From assembly GCA_046297455.1 (NCBI GenBank), contig JBKBIT010000005.1, positions 114,949 to 178,948 of the forward strand: a stretch of DNA of 64,000 nt, in the 5' to 3' direction. Every line of letters starts with the position of its first letter. Positions within the stretch are counted from its first letter, which is position 1. The DNA is from ZYF759 sp046297455. GTDB taxonomy: Bacteria; Pseudomonadota; Alphaproteobacteria; Rhizobiales; Rhizobiaceae. Positions 8,657-16,270 of the stretch are shown here, piece after piece. Made by a program: the position numbers and the translations under genes. Under the pieces are notes generated by a model that saw only the letters and a program-made list of their open reading frames with translations, searched no databases and had not been told where the DNA came from.

Positions 8657-10267
8657 CTATTCGGCCGCCTGATTCATGCGAGGTGCGGCACTCAGCACGG
8701 CACCATCAACATGTTCCTCGAACTTGGAGAAATTGTCGATGAACATGCCGACCAGGCGCGACGCCTGACGGTCATAGGCAACCGGATCGGCCCAGGTCGA
8801 GCGGGGATCGAGTATCCTGTCCTCGACGCCATCGACCGTGACCGGCACGGCAAAGCCGAAATGCGGGTCGGTACGGAAGTCGCCCTTGCGCAACGAGCCA
8901 TCGAGTGCGGCCGTCAGCAGCGTGCGGGTGGCGGCGATCGGCATGCGCCTGCCGATGCCGTAGGCGCCGCCGGTCCAGCCGGTATTGACCAGCCAGCAAT
9001 CGACTTCCTCGCGGGCAATCAACTCGCGCAGAAGGTTCCCGTAGACGGAAGGATGACGCGGCATGAAGGGAGCGCCGAAACATGTCGAGAAGGTTGCTTC
9101 CGGCTCGGTCACGCCTTTCTCCGTGCCGGCAACCTTGGCCGTGTAGCCGGACAGGAAATGATACATCGCCTGGGCTGGCGTCAGGTTGGCGATGGGCGGC
9201 ATCACGCCGAATGCATCTGCCGTCAGCATGATGATGTTCTTCGGCTGTCCGGCGATGCCCGTCTTGCTGGAATTCGGAATAAAATGAAGCGGATAGGCGC
9301 AGCGCGTGTTCTCCGTCAGCGAACCGTCGTCGAAATCAGGCTCGCGCAGTTCGTTCAGGATGACGTTTTCCAGCACCGTGCCGAAGCGCCTGGTGGTGGC
9401 GAAGATTTCCGGCTCGGCTTCTTCCGACAGGCGGATCGTCTTGGCGTAGCAGCCACCTTCGAAATTGAAGACGCCATCCTCGCCCCAGCCATGCTCGTCA
9501 TCGCCGAGCAGAATGCGCGAGGGATCGGCCGACAGGGTCGTCTTGCCGGTTCCCGAGAGGCCGAAGAACAGAGCCACATCGCCATCGTGACCGACATTGG
9601 CCGAACAATGCATCGGCATCACGTTCTTGGGCGGCAGGAGATAGTTCAGGGCCGTGAAGACCGACTTCTTCATCTCGCCGGCATAGGACGTGCCGCCGAT
9701 CAGCACCAGCATGCGCTCGAAATCGATCGCGATCACGGTCTCGGTGCGGCAGCCATGCCGCTCGGGATCGGCACGGAAGGAGGGCAGGTCGATGATCGTC
9801 ATCGCCGCCTCGAACCCGGCAATCGCCTCACGCTCGGGCCGGATCAGAAGATTGCGAATGAACAGCGAATGCCAGGCATATTCCGTGACCACGCGCGTCG
9901 GCAGGCGATGGCGTTCGTCGGCGCCGCCAACGAGGTCCTGGACGAAAAGGTCGAGATCGGCGGCGTGCGCGATGAAATCATCGTATAGTGTCTGGAAGTG
10001 GGCCGGCGACATCCCCTTGTTGTTGTCCCACCAGATCTCGTTTTCGCGCGTGGCGTCACGCACCACGAATTTGTCCTTGGCGGAGCGCCCCGTATGCTGG
10101 CCGGTCTGCGCAACCAGCGCGCCATGCGCCGTCAGACGGGCCTCTCCGCGTGCGATCGATTCCTCGACCAGCTCGGGCTCGGTCAGATTGTAGTGGACAG
10201 TCCCGCTCGTCTTGAGACCCACGGTCTCGATGCTGCGGGAAGGGTTTCTCATACCTTTTTCACTCAT
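8657..10267 (-). CDS. pckA: Phosphoenolpyruvate carboxykinase (ATP)
   Basis: PckA turns oxaloacetate and ATP into phosphoenolpyruvate, the entry to gluconeogenesis during growth on C4 acids. The 536-residue product carries the kinase-1a loop GLSGTGKTTLSADPSR, the PEPCK-specific region YAGEMKKSVFTALNYLLP, the metal-site segment LLGDDEHGWG, and the adenine-binding ENTRCAYPLHFIPN region. I use the ATG at 10267 rather than the upstream in-frame codon at 10360, because the shorter product starts like rhizobial PckA and is preceded by a purine-rich site. It is divergent from chvI, the arrangement known in rhizobia, across a 363-base AT-rich interval. Confidence 0.96.
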   Translation of the reverse strand: MSEKGMRNPSRSIETVGLKTSGTVHYNLTEPELVEESIARGEARLTAHGALVAQTGQHTGRSAKDKFVVRDATRENEIWWDNNKGMSPAHFQTLYDDFIAHAADLDLFVQDLVGGADERHRLPTRVVTEYAWHSLFIRNLLIRPEREAIAGFEAAMTIIDLPSFRADPERHGCRTETVIAIDFERMLVLIGGTSYAGEMKKSVFTALNYLLPPKNVMPMHCSANVGHDGDVALFFGLSGTGKTTLSADPSRILLGDDEHGWGEDGVFNFEGGCYAKTIRLSEEAEPEIFATTRRFGTVLENVILNELREPDFDDGSLTENTRCAYPLHFIPNSSKTGIAGQPKNIIMLTADAFGVMPPIANLTPAQAMYHFLSGYTAKVAGTEKGVTEPEATFSTCFGAPFMPRHPSVYGNLLRELIAREEVDCWLVNTGWTGGAYGIGRRMPIAATRTLLTAALDGSLRKGDFRTDPHFGFAVPVTVDGVEDRILDPRSTWADPVAYDRQASRLVGMFIDNFSKFEEHVDGAVLSAAPRMNQAAE

Positions 10268-10630
10268 CTCATCGCCACCGGTTGTTCGAATTCTTTGTCG
10301 AACCCGCAACTCATTGGAATGCCTCGGTAGACAACCGCATGGCGGGGATACCCGGCTCAAAAACAGAAAAGTCGAGTATTATCAAATCATTAATCGATTT
10401 AAAGATTTGAGTCGGCAATTCAATCGGTTATATTCACACCCGTTTTGGTCGTGCTTCCCGAAGCGGCCGACAGACCAGTTAGGAGGATGGCTTCATTTGC
10501 CGAGTTCGGGATCGAAGCAGGCTGCCCTTGCATCGCCGGGCTGCTCGCCACATTTTGTACCTAATTTGTCCGGCATTAGCCCCATGCCTGCATCAGGAAG
10601 GGACACCGGCTCATGAGGGAGCAATTCGAC
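10268..10630. other. Divergent pckA/chvI control region
   Basis: This 363-base interval holds no convincing gene. The part near 10360-10435 is strikingly AT-rich for this genome and includes AAATC-ATTAATC-GATTT. A plausible vegetative promoter faces chvI (listed separately). No clear pckA promoter could be chosen. The chvI leader would be about 190 bases long. Confidence 0.6.
10407..10434 (+). promoter_or_regulatory. Candidate chvI promoter
   Basis: TTGAGT at 10407-10412 and TATATT at 10429-10434 are separated by 16 bases, close to a sigma-70-type promoter, and lie in the AT-rich part of the interval facing chvI. Start of transcription would be near 10441. This is read from sequence only. 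Confidence 0.45.
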
Positions 10631-11332
10631 ATGGCAACCATCGCACTCGTCGATGACGACCGGAATATCCTCACATCGGTTTCAATAGCGCTGGAATCGG
10701 AAGGCTACCGTGTGGAGACCTATACCGACGGCGCTTCCGCGCTCGAAGGCCTGGGTACCCGTCCCCCCAACCTCGCCATTCTCGACATCAAGATGCCTCG
10801 CATGGATGGCATGGAACTGCTGCGCCGGCTGCGCCAGAAGACCGACATGCCGGTGATCTTCCTGACCTCCAAGGATGACGAGATCGACGAATTGTTCGGC
10901 CTCAAGATGGGCGCCGACGATTTCATCCGGAAGCCGTTTTCACAGCGTCTCCTGGTCGAGCGCGTGAAGGCTGTGCTGCGGCGCGCCTCCACGAAAGAGG
11001 TGGGTGCGAAGGCTCCCGGTCAGCAATCGCGGTCGCTCGAGCGCGGCCAGCTGGTGATGGACCAGGAGCGGCACACCTGCACGTGGAAGGGAGAGCCGGT
11101 GACACTGACGGTGACCGAATTCCTGATCCTGCATTCGCTGGCCCAGCGGCCCGGCGTGGTGAAAAGCCGCGACGCGCTGATGGATTCCGCCTATGATGAA
11201 CAGGTCTACGTGGACGACCGGACGATTGACAGCCACATCAAACGGCTGAGAAAGAAGTTCAAGGTTGTCGACGACAGTTTCGACATGATCGAAACACTCT
11301 ACGGTGTGGGCTACCGCTTCCGCGAGGTATAG
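10631..11332 (+). CDS. chvI: Response regulator ChvI, OmpR family
   Basis: ChvI is the DNA-binding partner of the ChvG kinase, which in rhizobia and Agrobacterium responds to acid or envelope stress and is held off by ExoR. The 233-residue product begins MATIALVDDDRNILTSVSIAL, nearly identical to characterised ChvI, which is why I prefer the ATG at 10631 to the one at 10613; a GAGGGAG site lies about 10 bases before it. The receiver has Asp52 in LDIKMPRMDG and Lys in RKPFS. The winged-helix output domain ends in DMIETLYGVGYRFRE. chvG starts 50 bases after the stop. Confidence 0.96.
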   Translation: MATIALVDDDRNILTSVSIALESEGYRVETYTDGASALEGLGTRPPNLAILDIKMPRMDGMELLRRLRQKTDMPVIFLTSKDDEIDELFGLKMGADDFIRKPFSQRLLVERVKAVLRRASTKEVGAKAPGQQSRSLERGQLVMDQERHTCTWKGEPVTLTVTEFLILHSLAQRPGVVKSRDALMDSAYDEQVYVDDRTIDSHIKRLRKKFKVVDDSFDMIETLYGVGYRFREV

Positions 11333-11382
11333 TCCACCATCCCGGCCCCGGCAGGAAAGCCGGGCCGACGAGAGACAGGGCC

Positions 11383-13161
11383 ATGGTGGCAGAAACGGAT
11401 AGACCGGTCGGGGATGCGTCCCCTTCCCCTGGGGGACGCGCCTCGCGGCGCGGCCGGTTGGCCGTTCCAATGCGGCGGGTGCTGGGTCATTACGTGTTTT
11501 CCAGTCTGACCAAACGGATCCTGTTCCTGAACCTGGCGGCCCTGGTCGTGCTGGTTTCCGGCATTCTCTACATCAACCAGTTTCGAGACGGGTTGATCGA
11601 CGCGCGTGTCGAAAGCCTGATGACCCAGGGCGAGATCATTGCCGGCGCCATCGCCGCATCGGCAACGGTCGAAACCGATTCCATCACCATCGATCCCGAG
11701 CGGCTGCTGGAATTGCAGGCGGGGCAGAGCCTGCCGCCGTCCACGCGCCCTCTCGACAGTCTCGAGTTTCCGATCAATCCAGAACGGGTCGCGCCGGTCT
11801 TGAGAAGACTGATCTCGCCGACACGCATCCGGGCGCGGATCTACGACAACGATTTCAACCTGATCCTGGATTCGCGCCATCTCTATTCGCGCGGCCAGAT
11901 CCTGCGCTACGATCTGCCGCCGGTGGAGGAAGTCGAGGCAGGCGTGCTCGAGAGGGTCGAGAAATTCATCACCGGCCTGTTCAGGCGGACCGACCTGCCC
12001 GTCTATCGCGAACCGGCCGGCGGCACGGGTACGGGATTTCCCGAAGTCGCCTCGGCGCTTGCCGGCGGCCCCTCGACGGTGGTCCGGATCAGCGAGCAGG
12101 GCGAGCTGATCGTTTCCGTTGCGGTGCCGGTCCAGCGCTATCGCGCCGTGCTCGGCGCGCTGATGCTGTCGACGCAGGGCGGCGATATCGACGCCATCGT
12201 CAAGGCCGAACGCTACGCGATCTTCCGCGTCTTCGCGGTCGCGGCCATGGTTACGGCGATCCTGTCGCTGCTGCTCGCTTCCACCATCGCCAACCCGTTA
12301 CGCCGCCTGTCGGCAGCGGCGGTGCGGGTGCGCCGTTCGGTCAAGAACCGCGAGGAGATCCCGGATTTCTCGGATCGCCAGGACGAGATCGGCAATCTCT
12401 CTGTCGCCCTGCGGGAGATGACCAATGCCCTTTACGCCCGGATCGAGGCCATCGAGAGCTTTGCCGCCGATGTCAGCCACGAGTTGAAGAACCCGCTCAC
12501 CTCGCTGCGCAGCGCGGTCGAGACACTGCCGCTGGCCAAGACACCTGAATCGCGGGCGCGCCTGCTTGAGGTCATCCAGCACGACGTGCGCCGCCTCGAC
12601 CGCCTGATCACCGATATTTCCGACGCCTCGCGTCTCGATGCCGAACTCGTGCGCGAGGATGCGGAACTGGTCGACCTGAAGAAACTCATCGGCGAGATTG
12701 CCACGATGTCGGGCGATGTCGGGCATCATCACAAGCCGATCAAGGTCGACTTCAAGGTCGTCAACGGTCGCGGCGCCGAACCCGATTTCCAGGTCCAGGG
12801 CCACGATCTGCGGCTCGGCCAGGTCTTCACCAACCTGATCGAGAACGCGCGGTCCTTCGTTCCCGAAAAAGGCGGGCGTCTGGTCATCACCCTGTCGCGG
12901 CCCGGCGACAGGGTGATCGTCACCTTCGATGACAACGGCCCCGGCATCCGTGCGGAGAAGATCGACCGGATCTTCGAGCGCTTCTATACAGATCGTCCGG
13001 CCGGCGAGGCCTTCGGGCAGAATTCGGGCCTTGGCCTGTCGATCAGCCGCCAGATCATCGAAGCCCATGGCGGCACGCTGACGGCAGAAAACATTGCAGG
13101 CGCCAAACCCGGCGAGGTGCGCGGCGCGCGCTTCGTGGTCACACTGCCAGCAGAAGGCTGA
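11383..13161 (+). CDS. chvG: Sensor histidine kinase ChvG (ExoS)
   Basis: The 592-residue protein has two membrane segments (about residues 45-65 and 280-305) bounding a periplasmic stimulus domain, then HAMP, HisKA with His366 in SHELKNPLTS, and HATPase_c with NLIENARSF, DDNGPGI and GLGLSISRQI. The N-terminal pattern and the periplasmic segment with RLISPTRIRARIYDNDFNL are typical of ChvG/ExoS, whose periplasmic domain is bound by ExoR. It follows chvI in the same direction and its stop codon abuts the hprK start, so the chvI-chvG-hprK unit is very likely co-transcribed. Control of exopolysaccharide, motility and acid response is known in relatives. Confidence 0.95.
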   Translation: MVAETDRPVGDASPSPGGRASRRGRLAVPMRRVLGHYVFSSLTKRILFLNLAALVVLVSGILYINQFRDGLIDARVESLMTQGEIIAGAIAASATVETDSITIDPERLLELQAGQSLPPSTRPLDSLEFPINPERVAPVLRRLISPTRIRARIYDNDFNLILDSRHLYSRGQILRYDLPPVEEVEAGVLERVEKFITGLFRRTDLPVYREPAGGTGTGFPEVASALAGGPSTVVRISEQGELIVSVAVPVQRYRAVLGALMLSTQGGDIDAIVKAERYAIFRVFAVAAMVTAILSLLLASTIANPLRRLSAAAVRVRRSVKNREEIPDFSDRQDEIGNLSVALREMTNALYARIEAIESFAADVSHELKNPLTSLRSAVETLPLAKTPESRARLLEVIQHDVRRLDRLITDISDASRLDAELVREDAELVDLKKLIGEIATMSGDVGHHHKPIKVDFKVVNGRGAEPDFQVQGHDLRLGQVFTNLIENARSFVPEKGGRLVITLSRPGDRVIVTFDDNGPGIRAEKIDRIFERFYTDRPAGEAFGQNSGLGLSISRQIIEAHGGTLTAENIAGAKPGEVRGARFVVTLPAEG

Positions 13162-13638
13162 TTGAACGATATGGAAGCCGAGCGCGCGCCAGCCAATCTC
13201 CATGCCACCGGTCTCGTCGCGGCCGGCGCGGGCGTCATCATTTCCGGCGGATCCGGTTCGGGCAAGAGTTCGCTTGCCTTCGAACTCGTCGAGCGCGGAC
13301 GGCAGTCCGGCCGGTTTTCCCGGCTGGTTTCGGATGACCAGATTCTCCTGAGCTCGGCGGGTGACCGGCTCGTCATGCGCGCGCCCGCTCCGATCGCGGG
13401 TCTGGCCGAGATACGCGGCTATGGCGTCGCGGCTGTCGATCATGAGCAGGCCTCGGTCGTCGACCTCATGGTCGAACTGGTTCCGCCGGAAGAAGCGCCG
13501 CGCCATCGACGCGACAAGATTCGCGATCTGCATGGCGTCGCGATCGCCTGTCTTGAACTGCCGGAACGCGATTCGGCGGGGTCGGCACGCGCCATATTGG
13601 CATGGCTGGCCGGACGTCTGGCCGAATCCGAGGCCTAG
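13162..13638 (+). CDS. hprK: Short-form HPr kinase/phosphorylase
   Basis: HprK phosphorylates HPr on a serine and reverses the reaction. At 158 residues this is the short alphaproteobacterial form, which lacks the N-terminal domain of the Firmicutes enzyme. The P-loop is GGSGSGKSSLAFELVERG near residue 30-45, and the middle has a YGVAAVDHEQ segment with the region of the HPrK signature. The listed TTG start abuts the chvG stop; an ATG nine bases on (13171) is an equally good choice. It is followed by a hairpin and then by the EIIA(Man) and HPr genes, which hold its substrate. No PTS sugar permease genes are nearby. Confidence 0.9.
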   Translation: MNDMEAERAPANLHATGLVAAGAGVIISGGSGSGKSSLAFELVERGRQSGRFSRLVSDDQILLSSAGDRLVMRAPAPIAGLAEIRGYGVAAVDHEQASVVDLMVELVPPEEAPRHRRDKIRDLHGVAIACLELPERDSAGSARAILAWLAGRLAESEA

Positions 13639-13725
13639 ACCACTCAAAATCGGCAATTCGGATGGCGGTTTGTTCGATTTGGGCTTGTCAACACAAACCG
13701 CCTCGCCAAGATAGCGCCCTGTTGC

Positions 13726-13749
13726 CCGGCCGGCTTCCGGCCGGTTTTT
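13726..13749 (+). terminator. Terminator-like hairpin after hprK
   Basis: Two CCGGCCGG arms (13726-13733 and 13737-13744) enclose a CTT loop and are followed by five T residues. It lies 88 bases after the hprK stop and 85 bases before the EIIA gene, so it could end or attenuate the chvI-chvG-hprK message before the PTS genes. Confidence 0.65.
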
Positions 13750-13834
13750 CGTGAAAGAGTATCGCCCTCATGGGCTTCTGGCGGAGTGGCGCTTTGAGTA
13801 TTGCCGACATCGTTGCCTGGTGCGGATCGCGCAT

Positions 13835-14236
13835 ATGATCGGGATCGTTCTCGTGACCCATGGCCGGCTTGCCGACGAGTTCCGCAGCGCGGTTGAACAT
13901 GTTGTCGGGGCACAGCAATTCTTCGAAACCGTCTGTATCGGGCCGGAGGACGACATGGAGCAGCGCCGACAGGACATTGTCGATGCGGTGGCCCGCGCGG
14001 AGAATGGCAAGGGCGTGATCGTCCTGACCGACATGTTTGGCGGCACGCCATCCAATCTGGCGATTTCCGTCATGGAAGCTGGACGCGTCGAAGTGGTTGC
14101 AGGCATGAATTTGCCGATGCTCATCAAGTTGAGCAGCGTACGCCAGACTGACGACATGTCCGCCGCTCTCAACGAGGCACAGGCCGCCGGGCGGAAATAC
14201 ATCAACGTTGCAAGCCAGGTGCTGTCCGGAAAATGA
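13835..14236 (+). CDS. manX: PTS EIIA component, mannose type
   Basis: This 133-residue protein is a lone EIIA of the mannose family. The start at 13835 gives MIGIVLVTHGRLADEF, with His9 as the expected phosphorylation site; the longer frame from 13751 has no family similarity before it. The segment GVIVLTDMFGGTPSNLA is the second family signature. No EIIB, EIIC or EIID genes are near, so it is taken to be a regulatory rather than a transport component, as in other rhizobia where such a protein acts with HPr and ChvIG neighbours. Its stop overlaps the HPr start by four bases. Confidence 0.92.
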   Translation: MIGIVLVTHGRLADEFRSAVEHVVGAQQFFETVCIGPEDDMEQRRQDIVDAVARAENGKGVIVLTDMFGGTPSNLAISVMEAGRVEVVAGMNLPMLIKLSSVRQTDDMSAALNEAQAAGRKYINVASQVLSGK

Positions 14237-14532
14237 CCGTCGCCGGGGCCGGGCCAAGCCCGACCATCATCAGAGAACTCGAAATCGTCAACAAACGTGG
14301 CCTGCATGCCCGCGCCTCAGCCCGGTTTGTCCAACTCGTTGGCGCCTATCGGGCCGAGGTTTCGGTCAGCAAGGACGGCATCACGGTTGGCGGCACGTCG
14401 ATCATGGGACTCATGATGCTGGCCGCCAGTCCAGGCTGCTCCATCAGGGTCGAGGCCACAGGCCCGCAGGCCGAGGAGCTGATGGCGGAACTGGAAAAAA
14501 TGGTCGCGGACCGGTTCGGCGAAGCCGATTAG
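14233..14532 (+). CDS. ptsH: HPr phosphocarrier protein
   Basis: The 99-residue product is an HPr with a short N-terminal extension. The active-site His is His25 in the motif KRGLHARAS, and the regulatory Ser that HprK would modify is Ser56 in VGGTSIMGLMML. Start overlaps the EIIA gene (ATGA). In rhizobia this HPr belongs to the PTS(Ntr) chain, receiving phosphate from PtsP and passing it to EIIA(Man) and PtsN; ptsN is at 47142 in this window, but ptsP is not present here. The next gene is ahcY, with an operator-like palindrome in between. Confidence 0.93.
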   Translation: MTVAGAGPSPTIIRELEIVNKRGLHARASARFVQLVGAYRAEVSVSKDGITVGGTSIMGLMMLAASPGCSIRVEATGPQAEELMAELEKMVADRFGEAD

Positions 14533-14552
14533 ACTGCATTTGATATGCAGGG

Positions 14553-14568
14553 ATAAAGATTTCTTTAT
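14553..14568. promoter_or_regulatory. Perfect inverted repeat upstream of ahcY, candidate operator
   Basis: ATAAAGA, two T residues and TCTTTAT form a perfect 7+2+7 inverted repeat about 111 bases before the ahcY start and 20 bases after the HPr stop. The shape resembles the palindromes proposed for ArsR-type SahR/SamR regulators of methionine-cycle genes in alphaproteobacteria; I recall that motif family rather than having matched it. No SAH riboswitch pattern was recognised in the leader. Confidence 0.5.
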
Positions 14569-14679
14569 GTGTTATTGCCGATAGCAACGCTATCTGGTAC
14601 GGAAACCGGGAATTTTGTCGGGAGCCGCGCCCGCGTGTCTGGCGCCACCCGGCTTCAACAATCGAGAATGGAGAAACAA

Positions 14680-16077
14680 ATGGCCGACAAGGACTATGTC
14701 GTCGCGGATATCTCTTTGGCCGAATGGGGTCGCAAGGAGATCGAGATCGCTGAAACCGAGATGCCAGGCCTGATGGCCAGCCGCGAGGAATTCGGGGCCT
14801 CCAAGCCGCTCAAGGGCGCGCGCATCACCGGTTCGCTGCACATGACCATCCAGACGGCAGTGCTGATCGAAACGCTGACGGCACTTGGCGCCGAGGTGCG
14901 CTGGGCGTCCTGCAACATCTTCTCCACCCAGGACCATGCAGCCGCAGCCATCGCCGCTACCGGCGTGCCGGTTTTCGCCATCAAGGGTGAAACGCTCGAA
15001 GACTACTGGACCTATACCGATCGCATCTTCCAGTGGCCGGACGGCCAGCCTTCCAACATGATCCTCGATGATGGCGGCGACGCCACCATGTACATCCTGC
15101 TTGGCGCACGCGCAGAAGCCGGCGAGGACGTGCTGAAGAATCCCGGCAACGAGGAAGAGGAAATTCTCTTCAAGCAGATCAAGAAGCGCATGGCGGAGAC
15201 GCCCGGCTTCTTCACCAAGCAGCGCAACGCCATCAAGGGCGTGACGGAAGAGACCACGACCGGCGTCAACCGCCTCTACCAGCTCCAGAAGAAGGGTCTG
15301 CTGCCGTTCCCCGCGATCAACGTCAACGATTCCGTGACCAAGTCGAAGTTCGACAACAAGTATGGCTGCAAGGAATCGCTGGTTGACGGTATCCGCCGCG
15401 CAACCGACACGATGATGGCCGGCAAGGTTGCCGTGGTCTGCGGCTATGGCGACGTCGGCAAGGGATCGGCTGCCTCGCTCCAGGGCGCAGGCGCGCGCGT
15501 CAAGGTCACCGAAGTCGACCCGATCTGCGCCCTGCAGGCGGCAATGGACGGCTACGAGGTCGTCACGCTCGAGGATGCGGCACCGAGTGCCGACATCTTC
15601 ATCACGACCACGGGCAACAAGGACGTCATCACGATCGACCACATGCGGTCGATGAAAGACATGGCAATCGTTGGCAATATCGGCCATTTCGACAACGAAA
15701 TTCAGGTCGGTGCGCTCAAGAACCTGAAGTGGACCAATATCAAGCCGCAGGTCGACATGATCGCGTTCCCTGATGGCAAGCGGATGATCCTTCTCTCGGA
15801 GGGTCGCCTGCTCAACCTCGGCAATGCCACCGGTCATCCGAGCTTCGTGATGTCGGCTTCCTTCACCAATCAGGTGCTGGCCCAGATCGAGCTCTGGACC
15901 AAGGGCGAGCAGTACGAGAACAAGGTCTACGTGCTGCCGAAGCATCTCGATGAGAAGGTCGCGCGCCTGCATCTCGACAAGCTCGGCGCGACGCTGACCA
16001 AGCTCAGCGACGAACAAGCCTCCTATATCGGCGTGAGCACCCAGGGCCCGTTCAAGCCCGAGCATTATCGCTACTGA
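14680..16077 (+). CDS. ahcY: S-adenosylhomocysteine hydrolase
   Basis: AhcY splits S-adenosylhomocysteine into adenosine and homocysteine, clearing the product inhibitor of methyltransferases. I start at the ATG at 14680 (MADKDYVVADISLAEWG), which gives 465 residues, the usual size, and has GGAG eight bases upstream; the longer frame from 14569 has no similarity. Visible motifs: the substrate region TAVLIETLTALGAEVRWASCNIFSTQDHAAAAIA, catalytic Asp/Glu/His positions of the family, the NAD-binding GYGDVGKGSAASLQG, and the C-terminal KPEHYRY tail that reaches into the cofactor site of the neighbouring subunit. A strong terminator follows 30 bases after the stop. Confidence 0.97.
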   Translation: MADKDYVVADISLAEWGRKEIEIAETEMPGLMASREEFGASKPLKGARITGSLHMTIQTAVLIETLTALGAEVRWASCNIFSTQDHAAAAIAATGVPVFAIKGETLEDYWTYTDRIFQWPDGQPSNMILDDGGDATMYILLGARAEAGEDVLKNPGNEEEEILFKQIKKRMAETPGFFTKQRNAIKGVTEETTTGVNRLYQLQKKGLLPFPAINVNDSVTKSKFDNKYGCKESLVDGIRRATDTMMAGKVAVVCGYGDVGKGSAASLQGAGARVKVTEVDPICALQAAMDGYEVVTLEDAAPSADIFITTTGNKDVITIDHMRSMKDMAIVGNIGHFDNEIQVGALKNLKWTNIKPQVDMIAFPDGKRMILLSEGRLLNLGNATGHPSFVMSASFTNQVLAQIELWTKGEQYENKVYVLPKHLDEKVARLHLDKLGATLTKLSDEQASYIGVSTQGPFKPEHYRY

Positions 16078-16106
16078 CGCTCGCCAACGCGAGACTGCAC
16101 GTTCCG

Positions 16107-16138
16107 CCGGGCGCCCTAGAGGCGCCCGGTTTCTTTTT
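16107..16138 (+). terminator. Rho-independent terminator of ahcY
   Basis: A perfect 9-bp stem, CCGGGCGCC and GGCGCCCGG, encloses CTAGA and is followed by TTTCTTTTT. It separates ahcY from divL and ends the PTS-ahcY unit. Confidence 0.9.
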
Positions 16139-16215
16139 GGGATGGCAACTTTTCGGCGATTCCCCGACAAGGTACAGTAACGTGATTCGGACGAGACATC
16201 GGACGGGCCGGACCG

Positions 16216-16270
16216 GGGACAGACTATGCCGGCCCGCCATCTTGCCGCGGAGAGGGACAGATTATGCCGG
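16216..16270 (+). repeat. Imperfect 17-base direct repeat at the divL start
   Basis: GGGACAGACTATGCCGG at 16216-16232 recurs as GGGACAGATTATGCCGG at 16254-16270, one mismatch, 38 bases apart. Each copy contains an ATG; only the first is in the divL frame. The second opens an eight-codon frame that stops at once. It looks like a small local duplication. Confidence 0.7.

Noticed and set aside
14533..14679. SAH riboswitch before ahcY
   Set aside because: The conserved core of the SAH aptamer is not readable in this leader; the palindrome suggests a protein operator instead.
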